From assembly GCA_009995595.1 (NCBI GenBank), contig JAACPE010000002.1:310001-374000 (forward strand): DNA of 64,000 nucleotides, in the 5' to 3' direction. Made by a program: the position numbers and the translations under genes. This document shows positions 55,077 to 63,884 of the stretch, piece by piece. The stretch comes from Alphaproteobacteria bacterium (GTDB taxonomy: Bacteria; Pseudomonadota; Alphaproteobacteria; Micavibrionales; Micavibrionaceae). The notes under the pieces were generated by a model that was not told the origin of the DNA, made no database searches, and worked only from the letters and a program-made list of their open reading frames with translations. Position 1 is the first letter of the stretch. The number at the start of each line of letters is the position of its first letter.

Positions 55077-56411
55077 ATGCCTAATAAAAATTATGCCCGC
55101 GCTTATACGCGCAGCTCTAGCTTTCAAATGGCGCTATTCTTTACTTTATTATGCGGGATAACGGCCCTCATACTCGTTTATTTTGGTAATTATTTTAGCC
55201 GCGATCAATACGTCAAACAAACCGAGGCGGTATTGGAAACTGAAATAGATCATATCCGCCTATGGTCACGCACGGAAGATATTATCGCGAGCTTAAAGGG
55301 GCGTGACCGAGTTTTTTTATTCATCGATAAAGATAGTAAAATTATAGATGGTAATATACAACAAATTCCAAAAACAAGCTCTGTCCTTTCTGAAGGGACC
55401 ATTTTATTTGAAAGTGCGGGTAACAAATACGCTGCAAAAATCGAAACATTTAATGATGGTCGGCGTTTATTGATCGGAGTTAACATTACGGATTTGACGC
55501 GAATCTATCAAAAGATGCAATTGCTGACATGGCTCAGTATTTTCTTAATTTTCCTCGTAATCCTTACCAGCTATATCATCAGTCAGTTTGTGGTCAAAGG
55601 CACTAATAGAATAGCGGTAACAGCACAGAAAATAATGGATACGGGAGATCTGTCTCGCCGTATTGAGCTCTCATCGAAATGGGATGATTTGGGGTATATG
55701 ACCAATATTCTTAATAAATGTTTTGATCAGATTGAGCACTTAATGGATGGTATATCGCATGTTTCCGATAATATCGCCCATGATCTTAAAACACCATTGA
55801 CGCGCCTACGTAATGATTTGGAAGACTTTAAAAAAGAAGCAGATCAATCAGAGAACACAAAACTTCACGCCCATGCTGATAAATTAATTAGCGAAGCAGA
55901 CCATCTTTTAAATACGTTTAACGCTCTGCTTCGGATTGCCCGTATTGAGGCCGGTAAACAAAAAACAAAATTTTCTCCTGTGTCTCTCAAAAACGTGATT
56001 GATGATGCATTGGATCTTTATGATCCCCTCGCTGAAGATAAAAATATTGAGGTGACAAAAGATATTTCCGAGATGGTCATCAATGGCGACAAAGATTTAC
56101 TCTTTCAACTTTTTGCCAACCTTATTGATAACGCCATAAAATTTACGCCAGAACAAGGCACTGTTGATATGAAAGCCAGCATATCAAAAGAATCTATTAT
56201 ATTTACTATCGCAGATAGTGGAGTGGGCGTGCCAGAAGATGACAAAAATAAAATCTTTGATCGTTTTTATCGAAGCGATAAAAGCCGCCATACACCAGGC
56301 AGTGGCCTTGGTTTGAGCATGGTAAAAGCTATTGTAGAGCTTCACCGTGGCACAATTGAATTCGAAGATAACAACCCCGGAACAAAAGTGAAAGTAAGGT
56401 TACCCTTGTGA
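55077..56411 (+). CDS. Membrane sensor histidine kinase
   Basis: Partner kinase of 444 residues. Seen: helix 1 about 18-40, a periplasmic sensor region of about 108 residues (41-148) with no fold I recognise, helix 2 about 149-171, HAMP linker, HisKA with H235 in IAHDLKTPLTRLRNDL, and HATPase motifs NLIDNAIKFTPE, DSGVGVP and GSGLGLSMV. Organisation matches EnvZ/QseC-type kinases. Its stop overlaps the GTG start of the FAD oxidase by 4 nt, so the signalling pair is translated with the lipid genes. Confidence 0.95.
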   Translation: MPNKNYARAYTRSSSFQMALFFTLLCGITALILVYFGNYFSRDQYVKQTEAVLETEIDHIRLWSRTEDIIASLKGRDRVFLFIDKDSKIIDGNIQQIPKTSSVLSEGTILFESAGNKYAAKIETFNDGRRLLIGVNITDLTRIYQKMQLLTWLSIFLIFLVILTSYIISQFVVKGTNRIAVTAQKIMDTGDLSRRIELSSKWDDLGYMTNILNKCFDQIEHLMDGISHVSDNIAHDLKTPLTRLRNDLEDFKKEADQSENTKLHAHADKLISEADHLLNTFNALLRIARIEAGKQKTKFSPVSLKNVIDDALDLYDPLAEDKNIEVTKDISEMVINGDKDLLFQLFANLIDNAIKFTPEQGTVDMKASISKESIIFTIADSGVGVPEDDKNKIFDRFYRSDKSRHTPGSGLGLSMVKAIVELHRGTIEFEDNNPGTKVKVRLPL

Positions 56412-57679
56412 GTGAACAAAAAATGAAAATTGCCATCATCGGCACAGGTATATCAGGAATGGGCGCGGCTTACTTGCTTAATCCGCATGCAGATATTACC
56501 GTCTATGAAAAAAATAATTATATTGGCGGTCATAGCCGTACGATCGATGTTACGCATAAAAAAACAGGAAAAACTGTACCCGTTGATACAGGGTTTATTG
56601 TCTTTAATTATCGTAATTATCCCAATCTCACAGAGCTCTTTGACTTGCTGAAAATCCCCGTTCAAAAAAGCGATATGTCTTTTGGGGCGAGCATTGCTAA
56701 TGGTTGGCTTGAATATGGGAGCAAGGGTATGTTTGCGCAAAAGAAAAATTTCTTGCGCCCAAAATTTTGGAAGATGATTTTTGATATATTGAAATTTAAC
56801 AAATACGCTGGGCGTTATTTAACCGATGATCGTGGGGTATCACTTGCAGCAGCCCTTGATGAAATGAAGATGGGGCAATGGTTTCGGGATTATTACTTGA
56901 AAGCGATGGGCGCAGCGATCTGGAGCTGTTCTGTCGAAACAATCGAAAAATTTCCTGCAAAAACTTTTATTCGTTTCTTTGAAAACCATGGTTTACTGAC
57001 CATTAACGACCATCCGCAATGGTATACGGTCACAGGCGGCAGCCGCGAATATATCAAAACTCTGACAGAGGGCTTTAAAGATAAAATCATATTAAATTGT
57101 GCCGTAAAGGGCGTAAAACGCGATGGTGGTAAGATTTATATAACTGATAAAACAGGCGCGACAGAAATTTACGATCATGTATATTTTACGTGTCACGCGG
57201 ACCAGACGCATAGAATGCTTGAGGATAAAGACCAAATAGAAGATAAAATCCTGGGGGCATTTTCCTATCAGAAAAATAGTATAGTTGTTCATAGCGATGA
57301 AAGCTTTATGCCCCATCACAAAAAGAGCTGGGCGAGTTGGATTTATCTCTCCACTGCAACCGATGATAAAAACGAGAGTGTTTGCCTGAGCTATTGGATG
57401 AATAACTTACAAGGGATCACGCCTGATGTTCCTGTCTTTGTTACCTTAAATACCGAGCGTGCACCAAAAGCTGATTTGGTCTATGATACCCATGAATTTG
57501 ACCATCCCATTTTTGATGAAAAAGCGGTCAACGCCCAAGAGAAAATAGCAGATATTCAGGGCTATCAAAACTGCTGGTATGCTGGCGCGTATCAGCGATA
57601 CGGCTTTCATGAAGATGGTCTGATGAGCGCGGTAAACGCAGTAAAGGCTATGGGTTTTGATATTCCATGGGAAAAATAA
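56408..57679 (+). CDS. FAD-dependent amine-oxidase-like protein (COG2907)
   Basis: Flavoprotein of 423 residues. Seen: FAD-binding IIGTGISGMGAAYLL with YEKNNYIGGHSRT directly after, a middle domain with IWSCSVETIEKFPA, and a C-terminal YAGAYQRYGFHEDGLMSA closing the FAD site. Family knowledge: this COG2907 group is the constant partner of DUF1365 and CFA-type genes, belongs to the sigmaE-ChrR regulon of Rhodobacter, and is thought to act on membrane lipids. GTG start overlapping the kinase stop by 4 nt; 13-nt overlap with the next gene. Confidence 0.9.
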   Translation: MSEQKMKIAIIGTGISGMGAAYLLNPHADITVYEKNNYIGGHSRTIDVTHKKTGKTVPVDTGFIVFNYRNYPNLTELFDLLKIPVQKSDMSFGASIANGWLEYGSKGMFAQKKNFLRPKFWKMIFDILKFNKYAGRYLTDDRGVSLAAALDEMKMGQWFRDYYLKAMGAAIWSCSVETIEKFPAKTFIRFFENHGLLTINDHPQWYTVTGGSREYIKTLTEGFKDKIILNCAVKGVKRDGGKIYITDKTGATEIYDHVYFTCHADQTHRMLEDKDQIEDKILGAFSYQKNSIVVHSDESFMPHHKKSWASWIYLSTATDDKNESVCLSYWMNNLQGITPDVPVFVTLNTERAPKADLVYDTHEFDHPIFDEKAVNAQEKIADIQGYQNCWYAGAYQRYGFHEDGLMSAVNAVKAMGFDIPWEK

Positions 57680-58491
57680 AACCAAAACCATTTACCCCTA
57701 TATTAACACCGCAAATTTTATTTGGCGATGTTATGCACCGCCGGCTATTTCCCAAAATAAATGCATTTAATTACCGAATTTATTATCTCGCCTTGCCTCT
57801 TTCGCAAATACAAACGGTTAGAAGTTTAAAGATAAATAAATTTGCCCCGCTTAGTTTTTATACAAAAGACCATGGTGATAAAAATGCCGATGATCTCAAC
57901 CAATGGCCGCGCGATATTCTCAAAAAATACAACGTGACTAAGGCAAATGGGGATATCATTCTTATTTGCATGCCGCGCATTATGGGCTATGTCTTTAATC
58001 CTATAAGCTATTGGCTATGTCTTGACACACAACATAACCTGCGCGCTGTAATCTGCGAGGTTAATAATACCTTTGGCCAAAGCCATTCTTATTTATGCGT
58101 GCATGAGGATGAAAGTATCATAACCCCCCAAGATCAAATGACCGCGCAAAAGATTTTTCATGTCTCCCCGTTCTTAAAACGGGAAGGGCATTACCAATTT
58201 CGTTTTGATTGGCGTGCGTTCGCAGATCAAGATGGCAAAAAACCCCGTTTTGACTCTTGGATTGATTACTACGCCGCCAGTGGAGAAAAACAGCTTGTGA
58301 CAAGTTTGATTGGGCGCTTTGATCCTCTGGATAAGAAAAATCTAAAACGTGCCTTTTGGTGCTATCCTTTAGTAACATTTAAAGCAATAACGCTGATCCA
58401 TTGGCAGGCACTGAAATTAATTGCTAAAGGCATAAAATATGTCCCAAAACCCCCGCAAAAGACTGAACGGATCAGCAAAGTGAGCAAATAA
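57667..58491 (+). CDS. DUF1365 (COG3496) family protein
   Basis: 274 residues of a widespread but poorly understood family. Seen: FGDVMHRRLFPKINAFNYRIYYLALPL at the start (in parts: GDVMHRRLFP, FNYRIYYL), the conserved MPRIMGYVFNPISYWLC, VICEVNNTFGQSHSYL and FHVSPF. Known from context in many bacteria: always beside the FAD oxidase and the CFA-like methyltransferase, presumably in the same lipid modification. The ATG overlaps the oxidase gene by 13 nt. An 84-nt gap follows, the only sizeable one in the operon. Confidence 0.9.
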   Translation: MGKIKPKPFTPILTPQILFGDVMHRRLFPKINAFNYRIYYLALPLSQIQTVRSLKINKFAPLSFYTKDHGDKNADDLNQWPRDILKKYNVTKANGDIILICMPRIMGYVFNPISYWLCLDTQHNLRAVICEVNNTFGQSHSYLCVHEDESIITPQDQMTAQKIFHVSPFLKREGHYQFRFDWRAFADQDGKKPRFDSWIDYYAASGEKQLVTSLIGRFDPLDKKNLKRAFWCYPLVTFKAITLIHWQALKLIAKGIKYVPKPPQKTERISKVSK

Positions 58492-58575
58492 GCACCATTC
58501 TTACAAAGTTTTAAGATGAACGTAACGCGATGGTTATATAGAAAAGAATATAGTTATTAAAGAATAGGATTAAAT

Positions 58576-59736
58576 ATGATTGTTTCCCGCATTGCAGACC
58601 AGTTTTTGAGAAAACTCGATGGCCTTGAGTTTGGAACATTAGAGCTCGTGACCCCTGATGGTCAGCAGCGCTATTTCGAGGGCAAGAACCCCGGCCCAAA
58701 GGCAAGCATGATTGTGCATAGTTGGGATGTGATTAAAAACGTCATGGCACGTGGCGATATTGGCTTTGTTGAAAGTTACCGTGCCGGGCATTGTGAAACC
58801 CATAACCTACAAGATTTATTCGCATTAGCTCTTCACAATGAAAGGCATGTCAAAAAATATCTTTTCGGTAGCAGCGCGTATCAAATGATGGCGCGTCTAT
58901 CTTATTTGCTTAAAGTAAATACCGTCAAGGGTAGCAAGCGTAACATTCACGCACATTATGATTTGGGTAATAGTTTTTATGATCTTTGGCTTGATCCATC
59001 CATGACTTATTCATCGGCGTTGTTTAAAACAGGCAAAGAGAGCATTGAGCAAGCACAACATAATAAATATGACCGTATTCTTGAACGCCTTGATACAAAA
59101 TCAGGCAGTATTTTAGAGATTGGCTGCGGGTGGGGCGGCTTTGCAGAACGCGCGGCGCAACATGGTAATTTTGATATTAAAGGCATTACACTGTCCACTG
59201 AACAACATGCTTACGCCAAAAACCGGCTTGGTGATAAGGCCAATATTGTTATTGAGGATTACCGCCACCAACGCGGCAAATTTGATAATATCGTGTCTAT
59301 CGAAATGTTTGAAGCCGTGGGAGAGAAATACTGGCCGACCTACTTTAACAAGGTTAAATCACTCATGGCTGATAATGGTAAAGCAGTCATTCAAACGATA
59401 ACCATTGATGAAAAATATTTTGAACGCTATCGCCGCGGCGGTGATGCTATTCGTAGTTACATATTCCCAGGCGGCATGCTACCAAGCCCCACGCGTTTTA
59501 ATCAAGAGGTGCAAAACGCAGGAATGAAAACAACTGATAGTTTCTATTTCGGACAAGACTACGCCAGAACGTTAGAAATCTGGCTCGATACCTTCGATGA
59601 AAAACAAAAAGAAATTAAAGCACTTGGCTTTGATAATAGCTTCATCCGCCTATGGCGTTTTTACCTTGCGGCGTGTATCGCTGGGTTTAAGACGGGGCGA
59701 ATTAATGTTATGCAGGCAGAAATCACCCATGCGTAA
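58576..59736 (+). CDS. Cyclopropane-fatty-acid synthase family methyltransferase
   Basis: SAM-dependent methyltransferase acting on unsaturated acyl chains of membrane phospholipids; 386 residues. Seen: N-terminal lipid-binding domain (about 1-110), then HAHYDLGNSFYDLWLD, SMTYSSALF, SAM motif ILEIGCGWGGFAERAA, SIEMFEAVG and a C-terminal YFGQDYARTLEIW. Family members make cyclopropane, methylated or furan-precursor fatty acids; its neighbours favour a stress-linked lipid rather than ordinary Cfa (inference). AGGA stands upstream of the ATG, and the 84-nt leader could carry a secondary promoter. Its 3' end overlaps the next gene by 8 nt. Confidence 0.92.
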   Translation: MIVSRIADQFLRKLDGLEFGTLELVTPDGQQRYFEGKNPGPKASMIVHSWDVIKNVMARGDIGFVESYRAGHCETHNLQDLFALALHNERHVKKYLFGSSAYQMMARLSYLLKVNTVKGSKRNIHAHYDLGNSFYDLWLDPSMTYSSALFKTGKESIEQAQHNKYDRILERLDTKSGSILEIGCGWGGFAERAAQHGNFDIKGITLSTEQHAYAKNRLGDKANIVIEDYRHQRGKFDNIVSIEMFEAVGEKYWPTYFNKVKSLMADNGKAVIQTITIDEKYFERYRRGGDAIRSYIFPGGMLPSPTRFNQEVQNAGMKTTDSFYFGQDYARTLEIWLDTFDEKQKEIKALGFDNSFIRLWRFYLAACIAGFKTGRINVMQAEITHA

Positions 59737-60256
59737 AATACTTTTCATCCTTGGATTTTTGCTTGCAATATTCGGCTTTACCCCAAGCTATGCCGATGTC
59801 ATAGAGAACATTAAAATCAACATCCCGCAAGCAGAGCCTGTCGGCAAAGGACGGCTGACATGGATGTTCTGGGATGTTTATGATGCCACACTTTATGCTC
59901 CCCAAGGGCATTATGATCTTACAAAGCCTTTCGCGCTAAGCTTAACTTATTTGCGTGATATTGAAGGGCGTGATATTGCTGATACCTCCGCAGAAGAAAT
60001 GCGCCGCATCGGTATGAAAGACGAGGTGACACTCGCAACATGGCACAGTCAAATGCGACAAATTTTTCCCGACGTCGCGCAAGGTAAAAATATCACAGGT
60101 GTCTACCAACCCAATGGCACTTCCATTTTTTATGCAGATGGTGTTGAGATTGGCCGTTTAAATGACGCCGAATTTGGACGCTATTTTTTCGACATATGGC
60201 TGAGTGATAAAACACAAAAACCAACATTACGGGCTCAGCTTTTGGGGTCTAAATGA
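59729..60256 (+). CDS. Chalcone-isomerase-like periplasmic protein
   Basis: 175-residue secreted protein. Seen: signal peptide MRKILFILGFLLAIFGFTPSYA, then the chalcone-isomerase-like fold (GKGRLTWMFWDVYDATLYAP, LTYLRDIEGRDIADTSAEEM, NITGVYQPNGTSIFYADG). Bacterial members of this fold are not true flavonoid isomerases; they probably bind fatty acids or similar lipids. The ATG at 59729 is the only start giving a signal peptide; the frame is open further upstream inside the methyltransferase gene. Overlaps both neighbours by 8 and 4 nt. Confidence 0.87.
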   Translation: MRKILFILGFLLAIFGFTPSYADVIENIKINIPQAEPVGKGRLTWMFWDVYDATLYAPQGHYDLTKPFALSLTYLRDIEGRDIADTSAEEMRRIGMKDEVTLATWHSQMRQIFPDVAQGKNITGVYQPNGTSIFYADGVEIGRLNDAEFGRYFFDIWLSDKTQKPTLRAQLLGSK

Positions 60257-61563
60257 CCACAACAGCAACAGAGCAATCTATAAGTAAACTAAGTCTTTTT
60301 GGATATGGGTTGCTTGCTGTACCGTTATCTTTTGCAGGTCTGCCCTTATACCTGCATGCCCCTGATTACTACGTGGCGGAGTTAGGGTTATCCTTATCCC
60401 TCATCGGTATTCTTATTCTTGCAATTCGTATCTTTGATGCTGTCCAAGACCCTATTATTGGTGTGCTCAGTGATAAGTATGCCAAACACCGCCTTCTTAT
60501 AATAATGGGCTCGCTGGCGCTCTTGATAGTAAGTTTCACCATGGTTTTTCATCCACCGCAAACGCTCATTGCTTTATGGTTTGCAGTGAGCCTCACTCTG
60601 GCCTCAACTGCGTTTAGTATTTTAGGTATTAATCTTAATGCACTGGGAAGTTTATGGTCAAAGGACAGTGTTGAAAAAACACGTATTACGACATGGCGCG
60701 AGGGATTAGGGCTTATCGGGCTTTTAATAGCAGCAGTTTTGCCCGTTATTATTGATCTACATTATATGGCCTATACGCTTGTTGCACTTTGTCTTATTGC
60801 GGGCGCTGCCTTTTGGCGCTGGTCGCAAAAACAAAAAAATATAGTGCAGCAATCTTCTCATTTTAAGCTTGACCTTAAAAAACTAACACACCCGCAAATG
60901 CGCCGCTATTATGTTATTTATGCAATCAGTATGCTGGCCTCATCTATACCGGGCGTGCTGGTTATTTTCTTTGTGCGTGATTTATTAGACGCAGAAAATC
61001 TAACCGGATTATTTCTTATTCTTTATTTCGTATCAGGTGCGATAGGCATGCCTATTTGGCATCAAATATCTAAGCATAAAGATAAGATAACAGCGTGGTT
61101 TATCTCAATGATCTTGGCGATTGCGACATTTATCTGGGCATTTTTCTTAGGCGAGGGCGATGTGATTGCCTATGGCCTTGTTTGTTTTTTTTCTGGCTTG
61201 GCTCTCGGTGCAGAGCTTGCCCTACCTCCCGCTATTTTATCAGATTTAATTGATAATGAAAAAGATACAGAGCAAACATCACTATATTTTTCTGCTCAGG
61301 CCTTTTTGCTAAAGGCCACGTTTGCAGGCGGTAGCGGCCTAGCATTTTTAATTCTGGGGCAAACGGACTTTGTCCCTAATGGAGACAATAGCCAAAGCGA
61401 TCTGATGGGATTAAGCTTTACTTATGCATTTTTACCCTGTCTGATTAAAATTGTGGCTATTGTTGCACTTTATTTTTGGATGAAATCTTTATCGTCTATG
61501 AAGGAAAAAACCAATGACCTTAAAATCAATACTGCTTCTAATAGGAGGAATCATCATGCTTAA
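60253..61563 (+). CDS. MFS transporter (GPH-like)
   Basis: Inner-membrane transporter of 436 residues with about twelve helices. Seen: FGYGLLAVPLSFAGLPLYLHAPDYY at the N-terminus, RIFDAVQDPIIGVLSDKY (the GPH/melibiose-type motif with conserved Asp) and a repeat of related motifs in the second half. In related lipid clusters of other bacteria the same kind of transporter is found, so it may move a lipid, fatty acid or small metabolite rather than a sugar (inference). 4-nt overlap with the preceding gene; its last 50 nt overlap the lipoprotein gene. Confidence 0.85.
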   Translation: MTTTATEQSISKLSLFGYGLLAVPLSFAGLPLYLHAPDYYVAELGLSLSLIGILILAIRIFDAVQDPIIGVLSDKYAKHRLLIIMGSLALLIVSFTMVFHPPQTLIALWFAVSLTLASTAFSILGINLNALGSLWSKDSVEKTRITTWREGLGLIGLLIAAVLPVIIDLHYMAYTLVALCLIAGAAFWRWSQKQKNIVQQSSHFKLDLKKLTHPQMRRYYVIYAISMLASSIPGVLVIFFVRDLLDAENLTGLFLILYFVSGAIGMPIWHQISKHKDKITAWFISMILAIATFIWAFFLGEGDVIAYGLVCFFSGLALGAELALPPAILSDLIDNEKDTEQTSLYFSAQAFLLKATFAGGSGLAFLILGQTDFVPNGDNSQSDLMGLSFTYAFLPCLIKIVAIVALYFWMKSLSSMKEKTNDLKINTASNRRNHHA

Positions 61564-62053
61564 CGGCTGTTCAGCTCATAATCTAGCGCGTTACAAAGAC
61601 GCAGAACCTAAAATGGATATCAAAGAATATTTTACAGGCCCAATTAAGGCATGGGGAATTATCCAAGACCGCAAAGGGCAGGTAACACGTCGTTTTGATG
61701 TGGACATGGTTGGTTCATGGGAGGGTGACATTGGCACGCTTGAAGAAGATTTTAAATATTATGATGGCGAAACGCAAAAGCGTATTTGGACCATTACAAA
61801 AACCGCAGAGGGTCAATATACTGGAACGGCTGGCGATATCCTTGACAAAGCTAATGGGGAGCTACAAGGAAACGCCGTTCGCTGGGCATATCGTATGGAC
61901 TTACCTGTTGGCGGAAAAACATACCGTCTCACTTTTGATGATTGGATGTTCTTGATGAATGATGGCGTTCTTATTAACCGATCATATATCAAGAAATTTG
62001 GTATCACATTTGCAGAACTCACTTTGTTCATGCAAAAACAAGATGAAAAATAA
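61514..62053 (+). CDS. DUF3833 lipoprotein
   Basis: 179 residues. Seen: short signal with lipobox MLNGC, then the DUF3833 domain (MDIKEYFTGPIKAWGIIQDRKG, RRFDVDMVGSWEG, LDEDF-like EEDFKYYDGE, WAYRMDLPV, DDWMFLMNDGVLINRS). The fold is lipocalin-like by appearance, and the family is a regular member of this lipid operon in other proteobacteria; its function is unknown. AAGGAA eight bases before the ATG fixes the start, which lies 50 nt inside the transporter gene. One-base overlap (TAATG) with the following SDR. Confidence 0.88.
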   Translation: MTLKSILLLIGGIIMLNGCSAHNLARYKDAEPKMDIKEYFTGPIKAWGIIQDRKGQVTRRFDVDMVGSWEGDIGTLEEDFKYYDGETQKRIWTITKTAEGQYTGTAGDILDKANGELQGNAVRWAYRMDLPVGGKTYRLTFDDWMFLMNDGVLINRSYIKKFGITFAELTLFMQKQDEK

Positions 62054-62808
62054 TGGATACTATTCAAGGAAAATATATCTGGATAATCGGCGCCAGTAGC
62101 GGGATCGGCGCTGATCTTGCACGCGAGCTTTCAGAGCGTGGCGCGACCTTGGCGCTTTCTGCGCGCAGTCAAGAAAAATTACAAAATCTTCAAAGCGAGC
62201 TTGGGCAGCATCACCTTGTTATGCCCTTAGATGTTTGTGATGCAAATGCGCTCAATAAGGCTGCACAAGAAATTCTTAAAAAATTTCCACGCCTTGATAG
62301 TGCGATTTCAATGGCCGCTATATATAATCCAGGCGCGATTAAAGATATGGATATCAATGAGGCGCATAATATTTTAAATGTGAATTTAAACGGGATGTTT
62401 AATTTTGTGCATGCCGCCTTACCTATTTTTCGCACCCAAAAATCAGGCCAGATCGTCCTATGTGGCAGTGTCGCAGGCTATCGTGGCTTACCAAATGGTC
62501 AGCCTTATAGCGCGTCCAAGGCTGCCGTCATTAACCTTGCTGAAAGTTTGCGCGCCGAAGAAAAAGACAATAATATTGATGTCAAAGTTATTAATCCGGG
62601 TTTTGTCAAAACGCCAATGACCGACCAAAATGATTTTGAAATGCCAATGATGATTGACTCAAATATCGCGGCAAAAGAAATAGCTGATGGGTTGATCAAG
62701 AAAAACTTCGAAATTCATTTTCCCAAGAAATTCACATTCATCATGAAAGTTATCAGGCTGATGCCTTCATCGCTTTATTTTATAATCTCAAATCAATTTA
62801 AGAAATAA
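62053..62808 (+). CDS. Short-chain dehydrogenase of the lipid operon
   Basis: Classical SDR of 251 residues. Seen: cofactor motif IGASSGIGADLAREL, SMAAIYNPG in the NNAG position, catalytic CGSVAGYRG and YSASKAA, and a C-terminal amphipathic or hydrophobic stretch (FTFIMKVIRLMPSSLYFII) that may contact the membrane. SDRs of this kind are frequent in the COG2907/DUF1365/CFA clusters. Substrate unknown, probably a lipid. Last gene of the operon; its 3' end overlaps the convergent DUF2805 gene by 11 nt. Confidence 0.9.
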   Translation: MDTIQGKYIWIIGASSGIGADLARELSERGATLALSARSQEKLQNLQSELGQHHLVMPLDVCDANALNKAAQEILKKFPRLDSAISMAAIYNPGAIKDMDINEAHNILNVNLNGMFNFVHAALPIFRTQKSGQIVLCGSVAGYRGLPNGQPYSASKAAVINLAESLRAEEKDNNIDVKVINPGFVKTPMTDQNDFEMPMMIDSNIAAKEIADGLIKKNFEIHFPKKFTFIMKVIRLMPSSLYFIISNQFKK

Positions 62809-63088
62809 AATCATCGTTTTCTAGGGTTTTGAGATCTATACGCTCTGGGCGAAGTCTTTTATTTTGTTCACGTTTTTTAGTATTCTCTATGGGGCTTAAA
62901 ATTGCGTGTTTCATATCACGCCCATAAACACGTTTTCGCCACATGCGAAAGCTTGAGGGCTTCATATTGTCACGCATGATCCGTTTTACTTCTTTTTCTT
63001 TAAGTCCTGTTTGCGCCTCAATATCGTTAAATGATGCCTTATCATCCCACGCCAATTGAATAATTTCATGAATGTCTGTATCTTTCAT
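62798..63088 (-). CDS. DUF2805 / TIGR03643-family small protein
   Basis: 96 residues. Seen: helix-turn-helix-like start (HEIIQLAWDDKASFNDIEAQTGLKEKEVKRIMR, read as two parts: IIQLAWDDKASF and TGLKEKEVKRIMR) followed by the family-specific KPSSFRMWRKRVYGRDMKH and a basic tail. It is probably nucleic-acid binding. I recall this family occurring near photolyase/cryptochrome genes in other bacteria, but cannot verify it here. It starts 2 nt after the glutathione peroxidase gene, so the two are likely one operon. Confidence 0.85.
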   Translation of the reverse strand: MKDTDIHEIIQLAWDDKASFNDIEAQTGLKEKEVKRIMRDNMKPSSFRMWRKRVYGRDMKHAILSPIENTKKREQNKRLRPERIDLKTLENDDFIS

Positions 63089-63090
63089 GC

Positions 63091-63696
63091 CTATCCTTTC
63101 AGCAACTCTTCTACGGCGGATGTAATCTCTTTTGACATCGGGTCCACTTGTGATCCAAAACTTTTGGCCACTTGCCCGTTTTGATCAATAAGGAATTTGT
63201 GAAAATTCCAACGGGGCTTTGAAAACAACATCCCGCCTTTTTTCTCCGCTGCCGCCCAAGTAAAAAACGGATGTGCATCATCGCCTTTGGTTGAATATTT
63301 TGCCGCAACGGGGAAGGTCACGCCATATTGCTCTTTAACGAAGTTTTTAATCTCGTCCTCGCCTTTTGGCTCTTGTCCGCCAAAGTCATTGCAAGGCACG
63401 GCTAAAACCATAAAACCTTGCTCTTTATATTTTTGGTATAGGGCTTCCAAGCCCTCATACTGACCCGTAAAACCGCACAAGGACGCCGTATTCACTACTA
63501 AAAACGGCTTACCCTTAAAGTCGGCAAGGTTAATCGGCTTGCCATCGATCCCTTTAAAATCAAATTGATAGGCACTGGCTTTGGTCATTTGTATCTCGTC
63601 ATTCTCTATGATGTCGTTGGCCTGTACTTGCGCTTGCATCACCATGCTAAAAAGCACGATAAAGGCACAAAAAGTAATTATTAATAAATATTTCAT
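63091..63696 (-). CDS. Secreted glutathione peroxidase family protein
   Basis: Thiol peroxidase of 201 residues that reduces hydrogen or lipid hydroperoxides. Seen: N-terminal hydrophobic signal (about 1-26, ending VQA) so a periplasmic location is likely, then the GPx fold with the peroxidatic Cys in NTASLCGFTGQYEGLEALY, the second Cys in VPCNDFGGQEP, and WNFHKFLI with the catalytic Trp and Asn. It is the Cys form, likely thioredoxin-dependent. Its position next to a putative lipid-protection operon fits defence against lipid peroxides (inference). Confidence 0.93.
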   Translation of the reverse strand: MKYLLIITFCAFIVLFSMVMQAQVQANDIIENDEIQMTKASAYQFDFKGIDGKPINLADFKGKPFLVVNTASLCGFTGQYEGLEALYQKYKEQGFMVLAVPCNDFGGQEPKGEDEIKNFVKEQYGVTFPVAAKYSTKGDDAHPFFTWAAAEKKGGMLFSKPRWNFHKFLIDQNGQVAKSFGSQVDPMSKEITSAVEELLKG

Positions 63697-63884
63697 AGGT
63701 CAAATATACGCGTTTTTAACGCTCCCGCCACTTACAAAGCTGTAATAGAGCCGCCATCATCTTGTTATTGAGCCAAACAAAGCGGCATTATGCTATATTT
63801 TCCTTCCTTTTTTCGACTCTTTCCTATAGGTAGAAGGCGAAACAAAAAGATGCACGCCATTTTTAAAGGCGGAAAGAAGAAAAA
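63697..63884 (+). promoter_or_regulatory. Leader and promoter region of typA
   Basis: 188 nt between divergent gpx and typA. Candidate rightward promoter: TTGAGC at 63768-63773 and TATGCT at 63789-63794 (15-nt spacing, short) overlapped by a TATATT. A small CGCC/GGCG hairpin (63855-63871) lies just before the purine-rich GGAAAGAAG ribosome-binding stretch. Confidence 0.35.
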
